Made by a program: the position numbers and the translations under genes. A model generated the notes under the pieces. The model made no database searches. It saw nothing but the letters and a program-made list of their open reading frames with translations, and was not told where the DNA came from. Below are positions 23,407 to 35,960 of a DNA stretch of 64,000 nt, piece by piece (position 1 is the stretch's first letter; each line of letters begins with the position of its first letter). Source of the stretch: Diaporthe sp. PMI_573 (lineage: Eukaryota > Ascomycota > Sordariomycetes > Diaporthales > Diaporthaceae); NCBI GenBank assembly GCA_021399435.1, contig JAJTUP010000016.1, forward strand, positions 1,236,634-1,300,633, read 5' to 3'.

Positions 23407-24650
23407 ATGTCCAGATCGATAAGCATGTCATCGGCGTCGACCCAGCAGCCCGAGGCTGTGGCCGACAGGGTCCTAAAGAGGACCGAGGTGGGCAAGGTAA
23501 GTCTCTGCTGCTGCTGCTGCCGCCGCTGGTGGTCTTCTCCACGGCCTTTAGCCCCCGGCCGTCCTCCCTCCCTTCGTTTGTCAACCTGGGCATGGGCATC
23601 TCGTGTCCAAGCATCAGTAGCCGCTGACCATGGGCCCATCCTCCCTCGCAGATGGCCCGCCAGCTCCAGAGCCGCCTGGCCCTGGCACAGTTCAAGGCCA
23701 AGCGAGGCTGGGAGGACCTGTCACTCGACGTTATCGAGCCCAAGATCGAGGAAGAGCTACGCCAGCGAAAGGCCGCCATCCGCCGCAGACGCATTGCCGA
23801 CGGTGAAATCCTGTCCGACTCCTCGTCCAGTGCATCCGACCTGCCATACCCCACAAGAGCCCTGATGAGCTCCCCGCTAAAGGCACCCTTGTTCTCCGAT
23901 GCCATCGGCTCGAGCAACGGCAGCACCGGCCACCGCAAACGCACATACATCTCCAGCTTCGACATCGATGTCAACCTGTCCTCCAGTCCCACCAAGCGTT
24001 ACAGGGTCTCGCCCACAGCCCACAAGTCCCTCTCAAACCACGTATCATGGAGTGACAGCCATCAGCTCGCAAAGTCTTCGCCCATCAAGCAACGCCGCCA
24101 GACACACTTCAAGACCTCGGCTGGCCCCGACGTGTCCTTCTTCCAGTCCTCGACGGGCCTTGGGCGCAGCCTTGCCTCTCCCAATTTCAATGCCCCAGAC
24201 GAGGACGATGATGACCTCCTGCCTGCCCATTCCTTCCAAGTGGACGGCTCAAGGACATCGCCGCCCAGCACACCCCCCATGCGCAACCGGCGCCTCCCCC
24301 CAAACAGCTCTGGGAAGGGCGGGCCAAACTTTGAATCAAGAGATGAGGGTGCACAGCTGCTGCTATACATGAAGTCGTCACCAACCCCGGCCAATCTGCC
24401 CCCAAGGAGCCAGATGGAGCCGCCGTCCACGCCACCCCCGAAGCATCTTGGCTTCACGCCGCAGGCGATGTCGACGCCTAACCTCAACAATCCTCTTTTC
24501 CCCCACACGCCAGGCCAGGCCTTTGACTTTGCCGATTACCTCACCTTCACGCCCAGTCCCGCGCAGAAGACCTGGAAGACCCCCAACGGCATTGGATCTA
24601 CCAGGACCCCCAGGACCGTGGCGAGGAGGCGTCTTGGAGCCTTTGACTAG
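23407..24650 (+). CDS. Whi5/Nrm1-like G1/S transcription repressor
   Basis: 362 aa in two exons, 23407-23496 and 23652-24650, joined in phase 0 across a 155-nt intron (GTAAGT...CGCAG). Proteins of this family bind the SBF/MBF factors and hold back G1/S genes until CDK phosphorylates them. The key sign is the short helix MARQLQSRLALAQFKAKRGW at residues 31-50, which fits the GTB motif of Whi5/Nrm1. A basic stretch follows (RQRKAAIRRRR). The rest is low-complexity with many SP/TP sites (SSPLKAP, PPSTPP, SSPTPA, TPSPAQ) expected for a CDK target, and GAQLLLYMKSSPTPA is a second compact block. The helix supports the family; Whi5 versus Nrm1 cannot be told. Confidence 0.72.
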
Positions 24651-25672
24651 CCATGATTGGTGAATCTGGGCCTCGAGCATTTATGATCTCTCGTATTGTC
24701 CTCTTCTACAACCTCTCGGCAGAATATCTGCCGCTGCGGCGGTCATCCCGTTTCTTATTGTACATGATACCTGGGCTTCAACAAAGCCCCCGGAGCCCAA
24801 CCCAAAGGCCACGGAAAATTACCTGCAAGCCCCCCCCCCCCGTCACTTTATGTTTCTTTCCGACCTGCCCCCAACCCAGTATTGCGTAATTATTCCCGGG
24901 CCGGGTGCGACCAACCTGTTTTCTCACCTCAAGGAAGGCACACGGGCAGCACCATCAGCAAGCCGCGTACAAGAACGCCCGGACTGCACGGACACGGCTG
25001 TTATGGATCATGCCCCCTGCCATATCCCGTGTCTTTTTTTTTTTTTGATATTGTACGAATCTGCATTTAGGATGGATGGAAAGAAAGAATGGAACGAATC
25101 GACGACGCCAATTGGATCAGTCAAAAAAACATTGAAGGGGGAGGTCCTCGTCTGAGCGCGACACAGGTGGTTGCATTGGAGGCGTGGTGGCGGAAGGAGT
25201 AGGGAAGATGGTTGGTGTGGTGTGGTGTGGCAGGTTTCACGAACTGCCCCTCATCGAGGTGGGAAGCTGTTGGAGGGCCAGGCCCGTGGGAGACGCGCAC
25301 CGCGACTTTACGCGAGCAGGTCGCGGCCGGAACTCTGGATCTGGCCAATGAGCGACGGCGCGTCCCTCCGGGTGGGGAGCGGGATGACGTCAGCAGAGAG
25401 CCCAGGCGAAGGGCCCCCCCCCCCATCGGAGTTTGCTTAGGTACCCACATTTGCCAATGACTAAGTTGAGCTTTGAGCTTTTGCGCCTTCGAGCCTTTTG
25501 GGCTGGCTTCTGCTGCGTGTGTTTCTCGAGTATCTGTGATGCGATGTATGTGATGCGTGTCCTGCTTGATGAGCTGTGTCACGCAAAGGTCTTGAGACTG
25601 GGGCATCGGCGTCGGAAGCAGGAATGCAGCATCGCGAAGCTGTCGCGCCCAGACGGCGTTTTCTCAAGGGTA
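24651..25672. other. Convergent 3' region
   Basis: This lies between the 3' ends of the Whi5-like gene (+) and the 2EXR gene (-). It has poly-C (about 24831-24841), poly-T (25025-25036) and poly-C (25415-25424) runs. No convincing gene. Confidence 0.6.
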
Positions 25673-27035
25673 TCAAACACGACCTCGTGTCTCCCGGTCC
25701 TCCCTCGATCCCTCCTCCCAACATGCTGCCGCATGTTGGGAGACGTTATCGCCCAGATCGAGTGCTTCCTCAGGCCGCGGTGTGTCTCCACGGACGTTAG
25801 GGACCGAATCGGGAAGCTCAGTAACCTCACGCGGCGAGTTTCCCACCACTCGGGGAGGACCGCGGAGCAGAGGGTCAGCGTCGTGCCGGACCTTGTACGT
25901 CTCATAGGCAGCCTGGCCCTCCGTCTCCCACCTGGCGTGCCCGAGCTCGTAGCCCATGAGTCCGGCGTAAGCAGCGATCCAAGGGCCTTCCCGCTGGCCA
26001 ACGATCCTCTCCAGGAGATGAACGGTCGGGCCCACGTATTCGATTGCCTCGTACTGGAGGACCAACGCGATAGTCAAGTCCTCCGAGGCGGCGTTCTCCT
26101 TGAGGTCCGCCAGCAGGTCCCAGTACTCGCTGTCTCTCGAGTGGTCCCGGATTATGTGCCGGGTGCGGTCGTCGTGGCTCATGGCCTCGATGTCCACGCC
26201 TGGGCAGGCGCAAAGGAAGGTGTCGTATTCCGTGTCGAAGTCGAGGAAGGGGTGATAAGCAGGAATTGTAATTTCAAGCCGCCTGAGGTTAGGCATGTTG
26301 CGTAGCCGGCGGAACACCCTGTGCACGGCCTCGTCGTAGCAGTGCGCACCAAATGGCCGGCCCTCCGCTTCGTACCTGGGCTGGTACTTGTAATTAGGAT
26401 TTCTCATGCCCTGGCGAGACAACTCGCGGCGTAACTCGTGCCACGCTGCGTTGGACTGGCGACCGGTAAGGCCCGAGTAGGGTGGACGGTTGGGTAGCTG
26501 TACAGTGACATGCCTGAGAAAGCTGCAGTTAAATGACCCGATTGTGTGGAAGAAACATGACATGACCGCGATGCCGCTCTCGTGGCTAAACCGAAAATTG
26601 CTGCCGCCGTAAAAGTACTCGGCGACCTCGCCGCGGATCTGCTTACAGACGCGCATCATGCGCAGCCTTCCCATCTGGGCGGCAAGGAGCGGGTATGAGT
26701 TCACTGCCGCGGGCCTGTAGACCCCCACGCGGAGCTCAAAAAACTTGTTGGGGATGTGGAAGAGGTGCCCGTAGACCTCGAGGCGGATCTCCGCGGGCAG
26801 GTCATCGGTGAAGCTCAGAGGCTGCCTCCAGGGCTGAGTCGTTGGTGTTCTGCTCAGGGATACCACGTCAGTACTTGAATGCAAGGATATTTACCAATAT
26901 TGCCAGCAAGAAGGCAGGTATAATGTTTGAATCAAGAGCCCGGACATACACTCTGGTCCCTTGACCAACTGTATCAGGATCCGCATGGCTGGCTGTCGCC
27001 AAATGCCATGACTGAGCTGAGGTGTATTTGTCCAT
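25673..27035 (-). CDS. 2EXR-domain protein (fungal F-box-like family)
   Basis: 420 aa in two exons, 27035-26950 and 26849-25673. The apparent start at 26884 is a TTG; upstream ATG 27035 joined through donor GTATGT and acceptor GAGCAG restores phase and gives a normal start. Residues 40-60 (LSFTDDLPAEIRLEVYGHLF) are the 2EXR motif, common in large families of filamentous fungi near F-box-like proteins and usually of unknown function. The rest includes LRRLEITIP and GYELGHARWE. No catalytic motif is seen. A decayed second copy of its C-terminal half lies about 1 kb away at 28.0-28.5 kb. Confidence 0.75.
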
Positions 27036-28000
27036 GTTGCTAATTGTCTTGAATAAGCCGGGAATTGTTCTGGAATTGCTGATTGACAGATAGTCTATTC
27101 TGGGAGAAAAGTAGGCTGGCAGAGTTGATGAGCCAAGACTGGTGGGTGTCGAAGATGCAAGGTGAATGGGAGGTAGGACAAAGAGTGCAGGAAAATCGTC
27201 TCAATAAATTTCATGTAGCCAAGTGAATGAACTAGATTTAAAAGTTTCGTGTGTCCGATTCATAGCAAAATCCTACCGCCACATAACACGGCGCCTTACG
27301 CCAAAGCACTAGCGGTAAACCGACCTGATATTTGATCCAGGAACAAACAGGGCCCATGAGAACGGTCAAGAGCACTTGAGTTCAACCTTCATACGTAGCG
27401 CACCAATTTAGACAACATAAAACAAAAGTCTGGATCTGTTTAAATGTTATTGTGAATCATTGACATTCTTGCCTCTCAGTGACGATTCCCGTTCGAGTCT
27501 TTGCAAGGCATCCAGGCAAAGGTCTAAGGGGAGGGGGGGGTGGAGCAATGTGCCTTTAGATGCGCTTTCCTCCGACAATAGAGCTACAGCTTCCGTTTCA
27601 CTGGACGAGTGCACTAGTGTCTGTAAGTGTCTTTGGAAATTTTGACCCTTTGAAGGGCCGGACCATCCAGCTTCATGTTATGTTCTGTCCTCAATTCATG
27701 TTGAGTTTTCGCTCTTGTAACATGCCTGGGCCACTTGATTTAGATTTCGGGGAAGGGGGTTTCAAACGGGCAGGAAATTCCCTGCTTAAAAAGAAGTTTG
27801 CAGATCGACAAAATGCACGAGTATGGCGTTGTTGAGATACGTGACACTAGCGATTAGTTCGTATTTGAAGTCACAGTCGTCCTTGGGAGTGAGCTTGAAC
27901 CCCCCTGGGAAAGAATGGCGACATTTAAAATGACCATTTAAAATGACGACAGAAGTTTTAGATATCCTCCAAACCGGGGGGTTCAACAGTGTGGCCAATA
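27036..28000. other. Intergenic, relatively AT-rich
   Basis: This is the promoter side of the 2EXR gene and the downstream side of its decayed copy. It is visibly richer in A/T than the flanking genes. Only short frames are present, none with recognisable content. Confidence 0.55.
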
Positions 28001-28471
28001 TTAGGGAAGCTCGGGAGGCCCGAGGAGCGCGGGCTCCTCGGCGTCTTCGGAGGACACCGAGAGCACTTCGTCCTTGTCGTATCGCACCACATACGTGCTG
28101 TTGTTCTCCCATTTCGTATGGCCGAGCCCATAACCCATGACCGAAGCGTAGGCAGTCAACCACCGTGCCTGGCGCAGAAAGTATCTCATACTGGGTGGAA
28201 TGCCGCCGTTTGGTTCATGTACAAGGGCCAGTGAGACGGTAAGATTCCCAGAGGCCGTCTGCTGCCCCAGATTTGCGAGAAGAGCCCAGTATTCGGGGTC
28301 CGAGGAGTGCTCCCCGACGCAGTGCCGAACACGGTCCCTCGGGCCCAGCTTCTGCACATCTTCGGGCAAACAGTTGCAGGTGGAATCGAGGTAGCACCTC
28401 TCGATGAAGTCACAATTCCACGGGATTAGAATCTCGAAAGTCTTGAGGCTGGCCAAACGACACGCAGTTTA
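28001..28471 (-). pseudogene. 5'-truncated copy of the neighbouring 2EXR gene
   Basis: The frame ends at a stop near 28001 and begins just after a TAA at 28469-28471, without any ATG before the conserved part. Its about 150 residues match the C-terminal half of the gene at 25673: RLASLKTFEILIP against NLRRLEITIP, DPEYWALLANLGQQTASGNLT against DSEYWDLLADLKENAASEDLT, and VMGYGLGHTKWE against LMGYELGHARWE. The N-terminal half, including the 2EXR motif, is missing. Both copies are on the same strand, so this is probably a tandem duplicate that lost its 5' end. Confidence 0.8.
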
Positions 28472-28709
28472 ATTTGTGGTGCTGCAGTGGAGCAAATAGT
28501 CATGACTGTGCTAGGAGAGAGAAACAGCACTGGAAGTGCAGAGTCAAGGTGGACACGCAATTCTGTTTGGGCGTATGTGCTCTGCTGGCCTGACTTCTGA
28601 ACACCTCCGAGTCGGTCATTTCTTTCTCATCCTGAGAATTCTTTCAATAGTCCGTGTGAAGCAAGGTCTCGTCGTGTTTCTCCCGAAAAGTTATCTCGCC
28701 CTCTACGCA

Positions 28710-30157
28710 TCAGTTGGACTCATCCACCAGCCTCTCGAGCACACCAAGCTTGGCGAGTTTCTCAACCCACTTGTTGGCAAGCGGCATGTAATTCTTCTTG
28801 CGCCCGGTGCAGCTCTCCTCGACCTGGTGGATGAGGCCCATCTCCTGGTTGTACTCGCTCTGGATTCTGGCCTGCTCAGTCTCGAGACGCCGCACACACT
28901 CACGTTTTGAAGGGCCGTCGGCACCCGCCAGCCCAGACTCGCCCGGCTCGGTCTCATCAAGCACCGCCCACGAAACACCGTAGTGCCGCAGCTGAGCCTC
29001 GTTGACAGTCTCCAGGTAGAAACGCCCCTCCGCCGGCTCGGGCCTGGCATCATCCGGGACAGCGGCGCGCGCAGCAGACAGCGTCTTGATGTTGACGGCG
29101 AGCTCCTTGCGCAGCGCGACGGTGGGGCTCTGGCAGATGGCGAGGATGCTCGACAGGTCCCCGGCGACGCTCAGCTTCTTGCGGAGCTCGTCGACCGCGA
29201 GGGGGATCCAGGAATCGGCCGACGCCTCGCCCAGACAGACGGGGTTCCACTCCAGGCCGTCCAGGATCCAGACCTGGCCGTCCAGGGGGACGAAGGCCTT
29301 GTAGTGCCACGCGTCGTCGGTCTTCTTTTTCTTGGGGCTGGGACGCTTCTGGGTCTTGGTCCTGCGCTTGCCGCTGTTCTTTGGAGGCTCTTCGGCCTTG
29401 GGGACGCCCTTGCACTCCTCGTACTCGTTCGACAGCAGGAGGTCCGCGTTCAGGAGCTCGAGACGCCGTGCGTAGGCGTTGTGAATGTTCCTCATGCTCG
29501 CATCGGACTCGAGTAGGTAGCCCCTCTGGAACGACGGGAGGTCTCGTGTAGTCTTCTTGAACTCGCTCAGCCTCTCACCCAGCTGGACCTCTGGTGAGTT
29601 CATCAAAATGTTGAGCAGGGCCACTGTGGCGCACCCGTTTGCCATGGTCTGATTCGCGAACCAGGGGGGTTTCGGAACTTCCTCAGTATCCTCGTCATCC
29701 TCACCGGCGTACTTACACAGCAGGACGAAGCCCAGCACGGGTTGTGGCAGGAAGTCGACCTCGTCCACGGCGAATAGCTCCGCCACCTTGATATCCTGAA
29801 CGCCCAGGTTCCGAAGTAAGCCGTTGAAGAAGGCCTGTGATAGGTTAGTGATTCGAACCAAGTGCCGTTGAGAAAAAAAAATAAAAAAATTCATTGGTGT
29901 ACAGAGCTTACGGGGTCAGATTCGATCTCCACCCATGCTTTCCACTCATCCTGCTCCGTGTCCCCAAGGGGGGCTAACGTCTCGCGCAAAAGGGCCTCAG
30001 GAGGGATGCTGAGGCTGTGTTCAAGACTGCTCTCAGTTCGAGCAGCCTGAGAGATGATAGTGGATGCTTTCGTGGCTGCACCCCGCTGAGGTCGAGTTTT
30101 CTTGTGGTCCGGCTGGGGTTCACCCGAAGAGGGAGGACTTGATCGCTTCGGGGCCAT
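28710..30157 (-). CDS. Ubiquitin C-terminal hydrolase, UCH37/UCHL5 type (peptidase C12)
   Basis: 456 aa in two exons, 30157-29912 and 29834-28710, joined in phase 0 (GTAAGC...TCACAG). The enzyme is a cysteine deubiquitinase; relatives act at the proteasome cap (S. pombe Uch2, human UCHL5) or in chromatin (BAP1). The catalytic set is complete with family spacing: Q144 and C150 in NQTMANGCATVALLN, H259 in DDAWHYKAF, and D274 in WILDGLEW. The C-terminal RKKNYMPLANKWVEKLAKLG is the UCH37-like tail that docks to a DEUBAD partner. Unusual points are an N-terminal 80-residue Ser/Pro/Lys-rich extension and a very basic insert in the active-site crossover loop (KRRTKTQKRPSPKKKK), a likely nuclear signal. 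Confidence 0.93.
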
Positions 30158-31312
30158 GTTCGCAGATGTGTGGCTGTTTGGGAAGAAGCAGATATGCAGA
30201 TTGTCGGAGGACTGCAGATATTGGGCTGTTGGAATGAGCAGGAGTCCACAGCAGGTTGCCAGGCCTTTCTGCTCTCGCTCTCGATATCTCTGGGGGAATA
30301 TTGTGTCTATTGGCTGTTGGTCACTGAGCCGAGTGACGGTGGGAGGTTTGGCTGCGCCTCAGCCTGCCCAATGACAATGACGGCACCGTAACGCAGCTTC
30401 TTGAAAAAGGAGTACCCGCCTGCCCAAGGTTCCAGGCTCACTTATCGATAGGGGCTGCAATGGGATGTTTCGAAAAGGTGCTGCCTCATCTTGACAATGG
30501 CTTGCGGGTAGGCACCTGGCAGTTGGTGTTTTATGGAGCTGGAATTCTTTGGGAGACAACAGCAGACCCGTCGATTACTGCAGCTGTGCCAGAACGCTGA
30601 GGAAGTTCGGGCACAGCATGGCTGGCCAGGCGAGGGTCTCAGTACGACTTCGGGCTTACGAAAACACAATGCAATCGCTCAATTCCCTCCACAAAGCAGC
30701 ATATACCCGCCAGAAAGAAATGGATGGCTTTCATTCAAGTGATGGATATATTTCTGGGCCATCAGAGGCATGATAGGAGCTGTGGCAGGCAGCAAGGAGC
30801 TCGAATGAACGCAATGCTGAGTGGTCGCTTGGGTGCATACACATGCTTTGGTGGCATCCTATCCAATCATGAAAGTGGGCAGCTGGGTTTATACAGCAGG
30901 GGCGGGTCTGGGGCCCACTGTACAGCTACACCCCTGCTCCCAGCCCGCCCTGCCATGCCAGAACAGGTCGTTCTTTTTTTCAAGGCGCGTCGAGTGCCCA
31001 GCTCTCTGTTGACGTCGCGAGACTGGTTGCCATCCAAGGCTTTTGGACACGCCCACAAAGCACCCCATCCCTCAACCGAACAGCGCGCCCGGAAGCTGTG
31101 TCTGGCTCGAACTGTTCTCGATCTGCGATATGATGACTTAGGGGGAAACGTCCGTACTCCTTTGCCTTCCTCATCTGCCTTGTCGCAACTTGTTCCCTGA
31201 CGTTCTTCACAGATATCGGCCGCCGAGAGCTTACCACGACGACGACGACCACCACCACCACCACCTTGCGCGACTGAAACAGATCGACCCTGCTTTCCTC
31301 GACAGTAATGCT
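30158..31312. other. Divergent promoter region of the UCH and POM152 genes
   Basis: This non-coding gap lies between two genes transcribed apart. It holds a GAC/CAC trinucleotide repeat at about 31238-31264 in the POM152 leader. No gene is seen. Confidence 0.6.
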
Positions 31313-31316
31313 ATGA
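31308..31316 (+). promoter_or_regulatory. Minimal upstream ORF overlapping the POM152 start codon
   Basis: ATG at 31308 is followed by one codon and a TGA at 31314-31316 that overlaps the main ATG at 31313-31315. A third, out-of-frame ATG starts at 31317. A start-stop pair this tight may lower or reset initiation on the main frame. Confidence 0.4.
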
Positions 31317-34300
31317 ATGCAACACCGGAAAGGGTCACGGGGGCGTTCCCCGCCACCCCTGCCACAAATGTCCGAGGCAGAGCTCCTCCAACACCAGAGG
31401 GGACTCCCGATCGAGCGCCGCCCAACAGGGGGCCGCCCGCGAATCCCCTCCCACCGGCTCCCGAGAATCAGCGACGAGGGGACCAACCCACCAGCAACCC
31501 TGTCATACCACTCACAATCCTCGATGCGCCTACACAGCGCTTCTATGCCTTCGGGTTCTACATAGCCCTCGTGGCCTGGAAGCTCTACGAATGGGTCGGC
31601 CTGATGGAGGACGAGGCCAGCTCGGTCTGGCTGTTCCTCAAGTGGAACATAATAGATCTGGTATTCATAATGGGCCTTCCTGAGCTAAGGATACCGTGGC
31701 TGGAGCTGACACAGCCTGCTTGCCTCGTCCTGTTCTTTGCGCACGCCTTTTTCAACTTTATCCTGATGTTCAACATCACGGTACGCATCAGCGAGACCCA
31801 GCTCTCTGACTTCTTTACTGACTCTCGTAGGCTGGTTTTACGGCTGCCCTTCTTGCTTTCCTCAAAGTCTTTTACGACCGAGAGTTGGCCATATCCGAGC
31901 ATTACGTCCAGCCAGCCCATGTGTTGCACAATGCGTCTGTGATCCTGGGTAAACAAATCATCAACATCTTGCCCGAAGGGTATGTATAACACCCCCGTGG
32001 CCGACGACGACGACGCTAACATCCTGTAGCTCTGCCGTCCTCAACCCCGACGGCAAGTCCTTCTGCCTTGGAGACTCCCAGCCTACGATCACGCTGCCCA
32101 TGCTATTCAACGAGACCGTCCCGGTCGAAGTCGAGGTCATTCGCGTTGACCTAGACACGAACTCCCAGGAAACCCTGAAGCTTGGCAAAGACCAGATCCG
32201 GACTATCACGAAAATGGCCAAGAGACGAGCAGATAACCCAGACGAACCCGACGTCCAATTCGACTACCCGGTGAAGAAGCCCGGTGTCTACAGGCTGGGC
32301 AGGGTCCTGGACGAGTACAAATTGGAGGTGCAGCGCCTGACTGGGAATACATACGTTGTACCATGTCCGAAGGCTCGCGTTCTGCCCTCGCCATCCTCAG
32401 ACCGCTGCCTGGGCGACCTGTCCGACCTGTCGCTGCAGGTCGAGGGCACGCCGCCACTAAAGATTGTCTACAGCCAGATGATAAACGGCAAGGACCACAG
32501 CTTCCACTTCCAGAGTTTGCAGCCGGAAGGTTTCTCGTCACCACTCATGGGCTCAAGTAGGTCTTCGGCCCTGGTCCTTCCTGACGACGACTCGTATGTC
32601 ACATGGGCTCGAGCACAGATAGTGACAGTGGGCTTGAACGAGTCCATGAACTCCGGAGGAGAGTGGCAGTACTCTGTGGATGAGGTTCAAGATGCCTTTG
32701 GCAACGTCGTTAAGTACGCCTCGCCAGCAGACGACCCAGAGATGAAACCGAAACCGAAGCACCTAGTCCAGCAGTTCAGCGTCAAGGACCGACCGACGGT
32801 GAGCCTTTTCGATTGCAACATGCGCCACCCCCTAAAGGTTGCCAAAGGAAAGTCTACGAATCTACCTGTCAAATATGAGATCGCAGACGAGAAGAAGAAC
32901 TCCAAACACTCGATCACCTGGCTCTTCTCGCCCATCGACACCCTCACGAAGAATGGCGATCATGGTGAAGCAGCGACCTTGGGTACCTACCAAGCAAAGA
33001 AGGCAGATGATGTGCCAAGTGTCTCGGCCCCTGGACTGTACACCCTCAAATCCGTCTCGGCTGGCGCTTGCGAGGGTGAGGTACAAGAGCCGTCGTCCTG
33101 CCTCCTCTTGAACCCGCTCGAACCTAGCCTTGTGCTGCGATCCACCGACATTCCAGACAAATGTGCAGGTAACTCCATCGGAGTCTCTGTGGATTTCGAC
33201 TTTGTCGGAACTCCGCCATTCACTGTTTACTACAAGGCGATTCACAACGGATCCCCCGAGAGGCGGAGCTTCAAAGCCAACAGTATGAGGCACCAAGAGG
33301 AGTTTATACCCACTGTTGCAGGCACCCACAAGTATGTCTTTGAGTATATCAGCGATAAGGTATACGGCCAGCAACCGCTCAGCGGACCAGACATGACCCT
33401 GGAAACCACAGTCAAGCCTGTGGCCTCGGCCAGCATTCGCAAGCCTTCCGAGGTCGTCAACGCTTGCCTGGAGGAAGAAGTTGAGGTCGACGTGGTACTG
33501 CAAGGCGAAGCACCGTTCACGCTGGAATGGGAACTCGTCCACGATGGCAGGAGAAGGCAGCACAAGATCTCGGACATCCAGGACAAGCACGTTAAGCTCA
33601 AGACACCGCCGCTGACCCAGGGTGGAGAATATTCGGCTGCCCTGATCGCTATCACGGACACTTCAGGCTGCCGTGCTTTCTTGCAGGATGAGATGAAGAT
33701 ATCTGTACGACGCCAGCGACCCCGAGGAGCGTTTGGCCAGCTGGACGGCAAGTTCAGGACGAGGACCCTCGAGGAGGCAAAGGTCAAGCTTCCCGTTCGC
33801 TTGAGCGGAGAGGGACCTTGGGATGTCTACTTCAAGAACCTGGACGAGGGCGACACAGCGCAGTTGAAGAAGCGCAAGCTCAAATCTGGCAACGATTTCT
33901 TGACCGTCGACAAACGTGGAGTCTACGAGATCGTGGACGTGTCAGATAACAAGTGTCCCGGACTCGTCGACCCTAGAGCTGCGCAGTTCCAGGTCGACTG
34001 GCTCCCTCGGCCAGAACTTGGCCTGGTGATGACGCCAAGCATCAGCGTGGAGCGCGAATTCGTCTATTCCAAGAACCAAGTGTGCGAAGGAGACATTGAC
34101 GGTTTCGAGATTGCTCTCAAGGGTGAGTCAGGACGCAGAACCCAAGCCGCACTGCTTCTTTGCCCGTTGCGAATTTCCTTGTTGATTTGCTAACCTCGTG
34201 TAGGCTCGCCACCGTTCCACGTTGAGTATGAAGTCAAGCATAAGCCTGACGTCGGCGGTGTGTCCTCGCCTCACAAAAAGACCGTCGACGCCGCTCTGGG

Positions 34301-35312
34301 CAAGGCCTCTATACAGATGGACACATCGAAATCGGGTCTATATGCATACAAGTTCACCGGGGTACAGGACAGTGTTTACGTGGACAACAAGAAGCTCAGC
34401 CCAGTCACCTTGCACCAGACGGTCAATCCCAGGCCGTCTGCGTCCTTCACGAAGCCCGGCCAGACGTACAAATCCTGCATGGCGGACCAAGATATCGAAG
34501 AGACCATACCCGTTGAGCTGACGGGTACCGCCCCGTTCTCTTTGGAGATAGAGATCAAGCATCAATCCGGCGCGGGCCTAGAGACGTACCGAATCCCATC
34601 CATTCCGACAAACAAATTCGACGTCCGGATTCCCCGGCAGTATCTCAAGCTCGGTGGCCAATCTGTCCGTATCCGCCAGGTTGGTGATGCTCACGGGTGC
34701 CGAAAGACCTATGATACCGGTGGCCCATCTGTGCAGGTTCAACTTTACGACGCGCCTACCATCTACGAGCTTGAAGGAAGGCAGGACTACTGCGTCGGTG
34801 AGCGTATCGGATACACACTGTCCGGCACGCCGCCGTTCGAGGTATGGTACAACTTTGATGGCTCGCAACGCAGGGCCAAGTCCCCGACCACCAGCTTCCG
34901 CCGCCTGGCCGAGTACCCCGGCACCTTCGCCATTACCTCGATCAGCGATCGGGCGTCTGAGTGCAACTCCAACGTCAACATCACCAAAGTCATCCACCCG
35001 ATCCCGACCGTCAAGATCTCCAAGGGAAAGACATCCCGGGCATCTATTCACGAGGGCGGGGAGGTCAACATCCTATTCGAGTTCACCGGCTCGCCGCCGT
35101 TTGAGTTCGTCTACACGCGAAGCACCAACGCCAAGAAGGGCCAACGTAGCCAGGTCCTTGAGACGCGGTCCGACATAAGCTACGACTTCTCGAAGGTGGT
35201 CAAGGCGAGCCAGGAGGGTACGTACGAGGTCATCTCGATCAGAGACCAGCACTGCTCGTTCCAGACGGCCCAGGTCCATGGGGAGACGAGCGATAAGCGG
35301 TTGCAGTATTGA
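31313..35312 (+). CDS. POM152: Nuclear pore membrane protein POM152
   Basis: 1272 aa in four exons: 31313-31780, 31831-31979, 32030-34122 and 34204-35312; donors GTACGC, GTATGT and GTGAGT, and all phases agree. POM152 forms the luminal ring of the nuclear pore. The N-terminal about 70 residues are Pro/Arg-rich and face the cytoplasm/nucleus. Three hydrophobic segments follow between about 75 and 175 (including [18 protein letters not shown] and [19 protein letters not shown]). The long luminal part is a string of Ig-like repeats, each with a TPP-F/SPPF type core ([44 protein letters not shown]). Length and layout match fungal POM152. The ATG chosen is the first one in frame. Confidence 0.94.
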
Positions 35313-35960
35313 GACGGCGTGGATTACATGTCAAGTGGATGACGTAAATTTGGGACCGAATGAGACGGTGGGAAATGGATTTATCATAAATACCCAGGCA
35401 GCGTTGGCGGAGGTAGACCACGGCTGGGCTAGGGTTGCATGAGCATGGCGTTTTTTTATGTTGTGTTCCTTTATGGGAGGCCCCTTGTGCCACGGAAATG
35501 AATGGAACTATATGCTTGACGCAAAAATCAGCGACTGTCTTTCTGAAGCATCGCTATCTGCGAGACGGGTCAGGCTGGCGCCGTGAGAGGATGCGTCCCA
35601 GTTCTAAGCTCTGCCACCAAGTACCTGGGGCTTCCAGGGTAACTGAGCGGTTCGTGTAACCCGCCACGGTAAAATCCGCTTACCTAGGTATGTCTGTACA
35701 CGTCACAGCACCCTGTTGGCTTCTTGTCACCAGTCGTAAGTGCCTTATGCACCCTTGGATCTCCTGGCTCCAAAGCGGGTGGAAGAAATTGTTCCTCACT
35801 CATTTCACAGCACGCACAAAACCCAGATTCATTATATCATCAAACTCTCAGCCACAATTCAACCTATCGAAGCCCCGGCCAACATATTACTTGAGTTGCT
35901 TCCAGTGTTGATTTTTTTTTTTTTTTTTTTTTTTAACAGCAGAGTTAATCGAAGCGTCTG
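35313..35960. other. Intergenic, with a poly-T tract
   Basis: This lies between the POM152 stop and the HET gene. A run of about 22 T at 35913-35934 lies some 26 bases before the HET ATG. No gene is seen. Confidence 0.6.
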
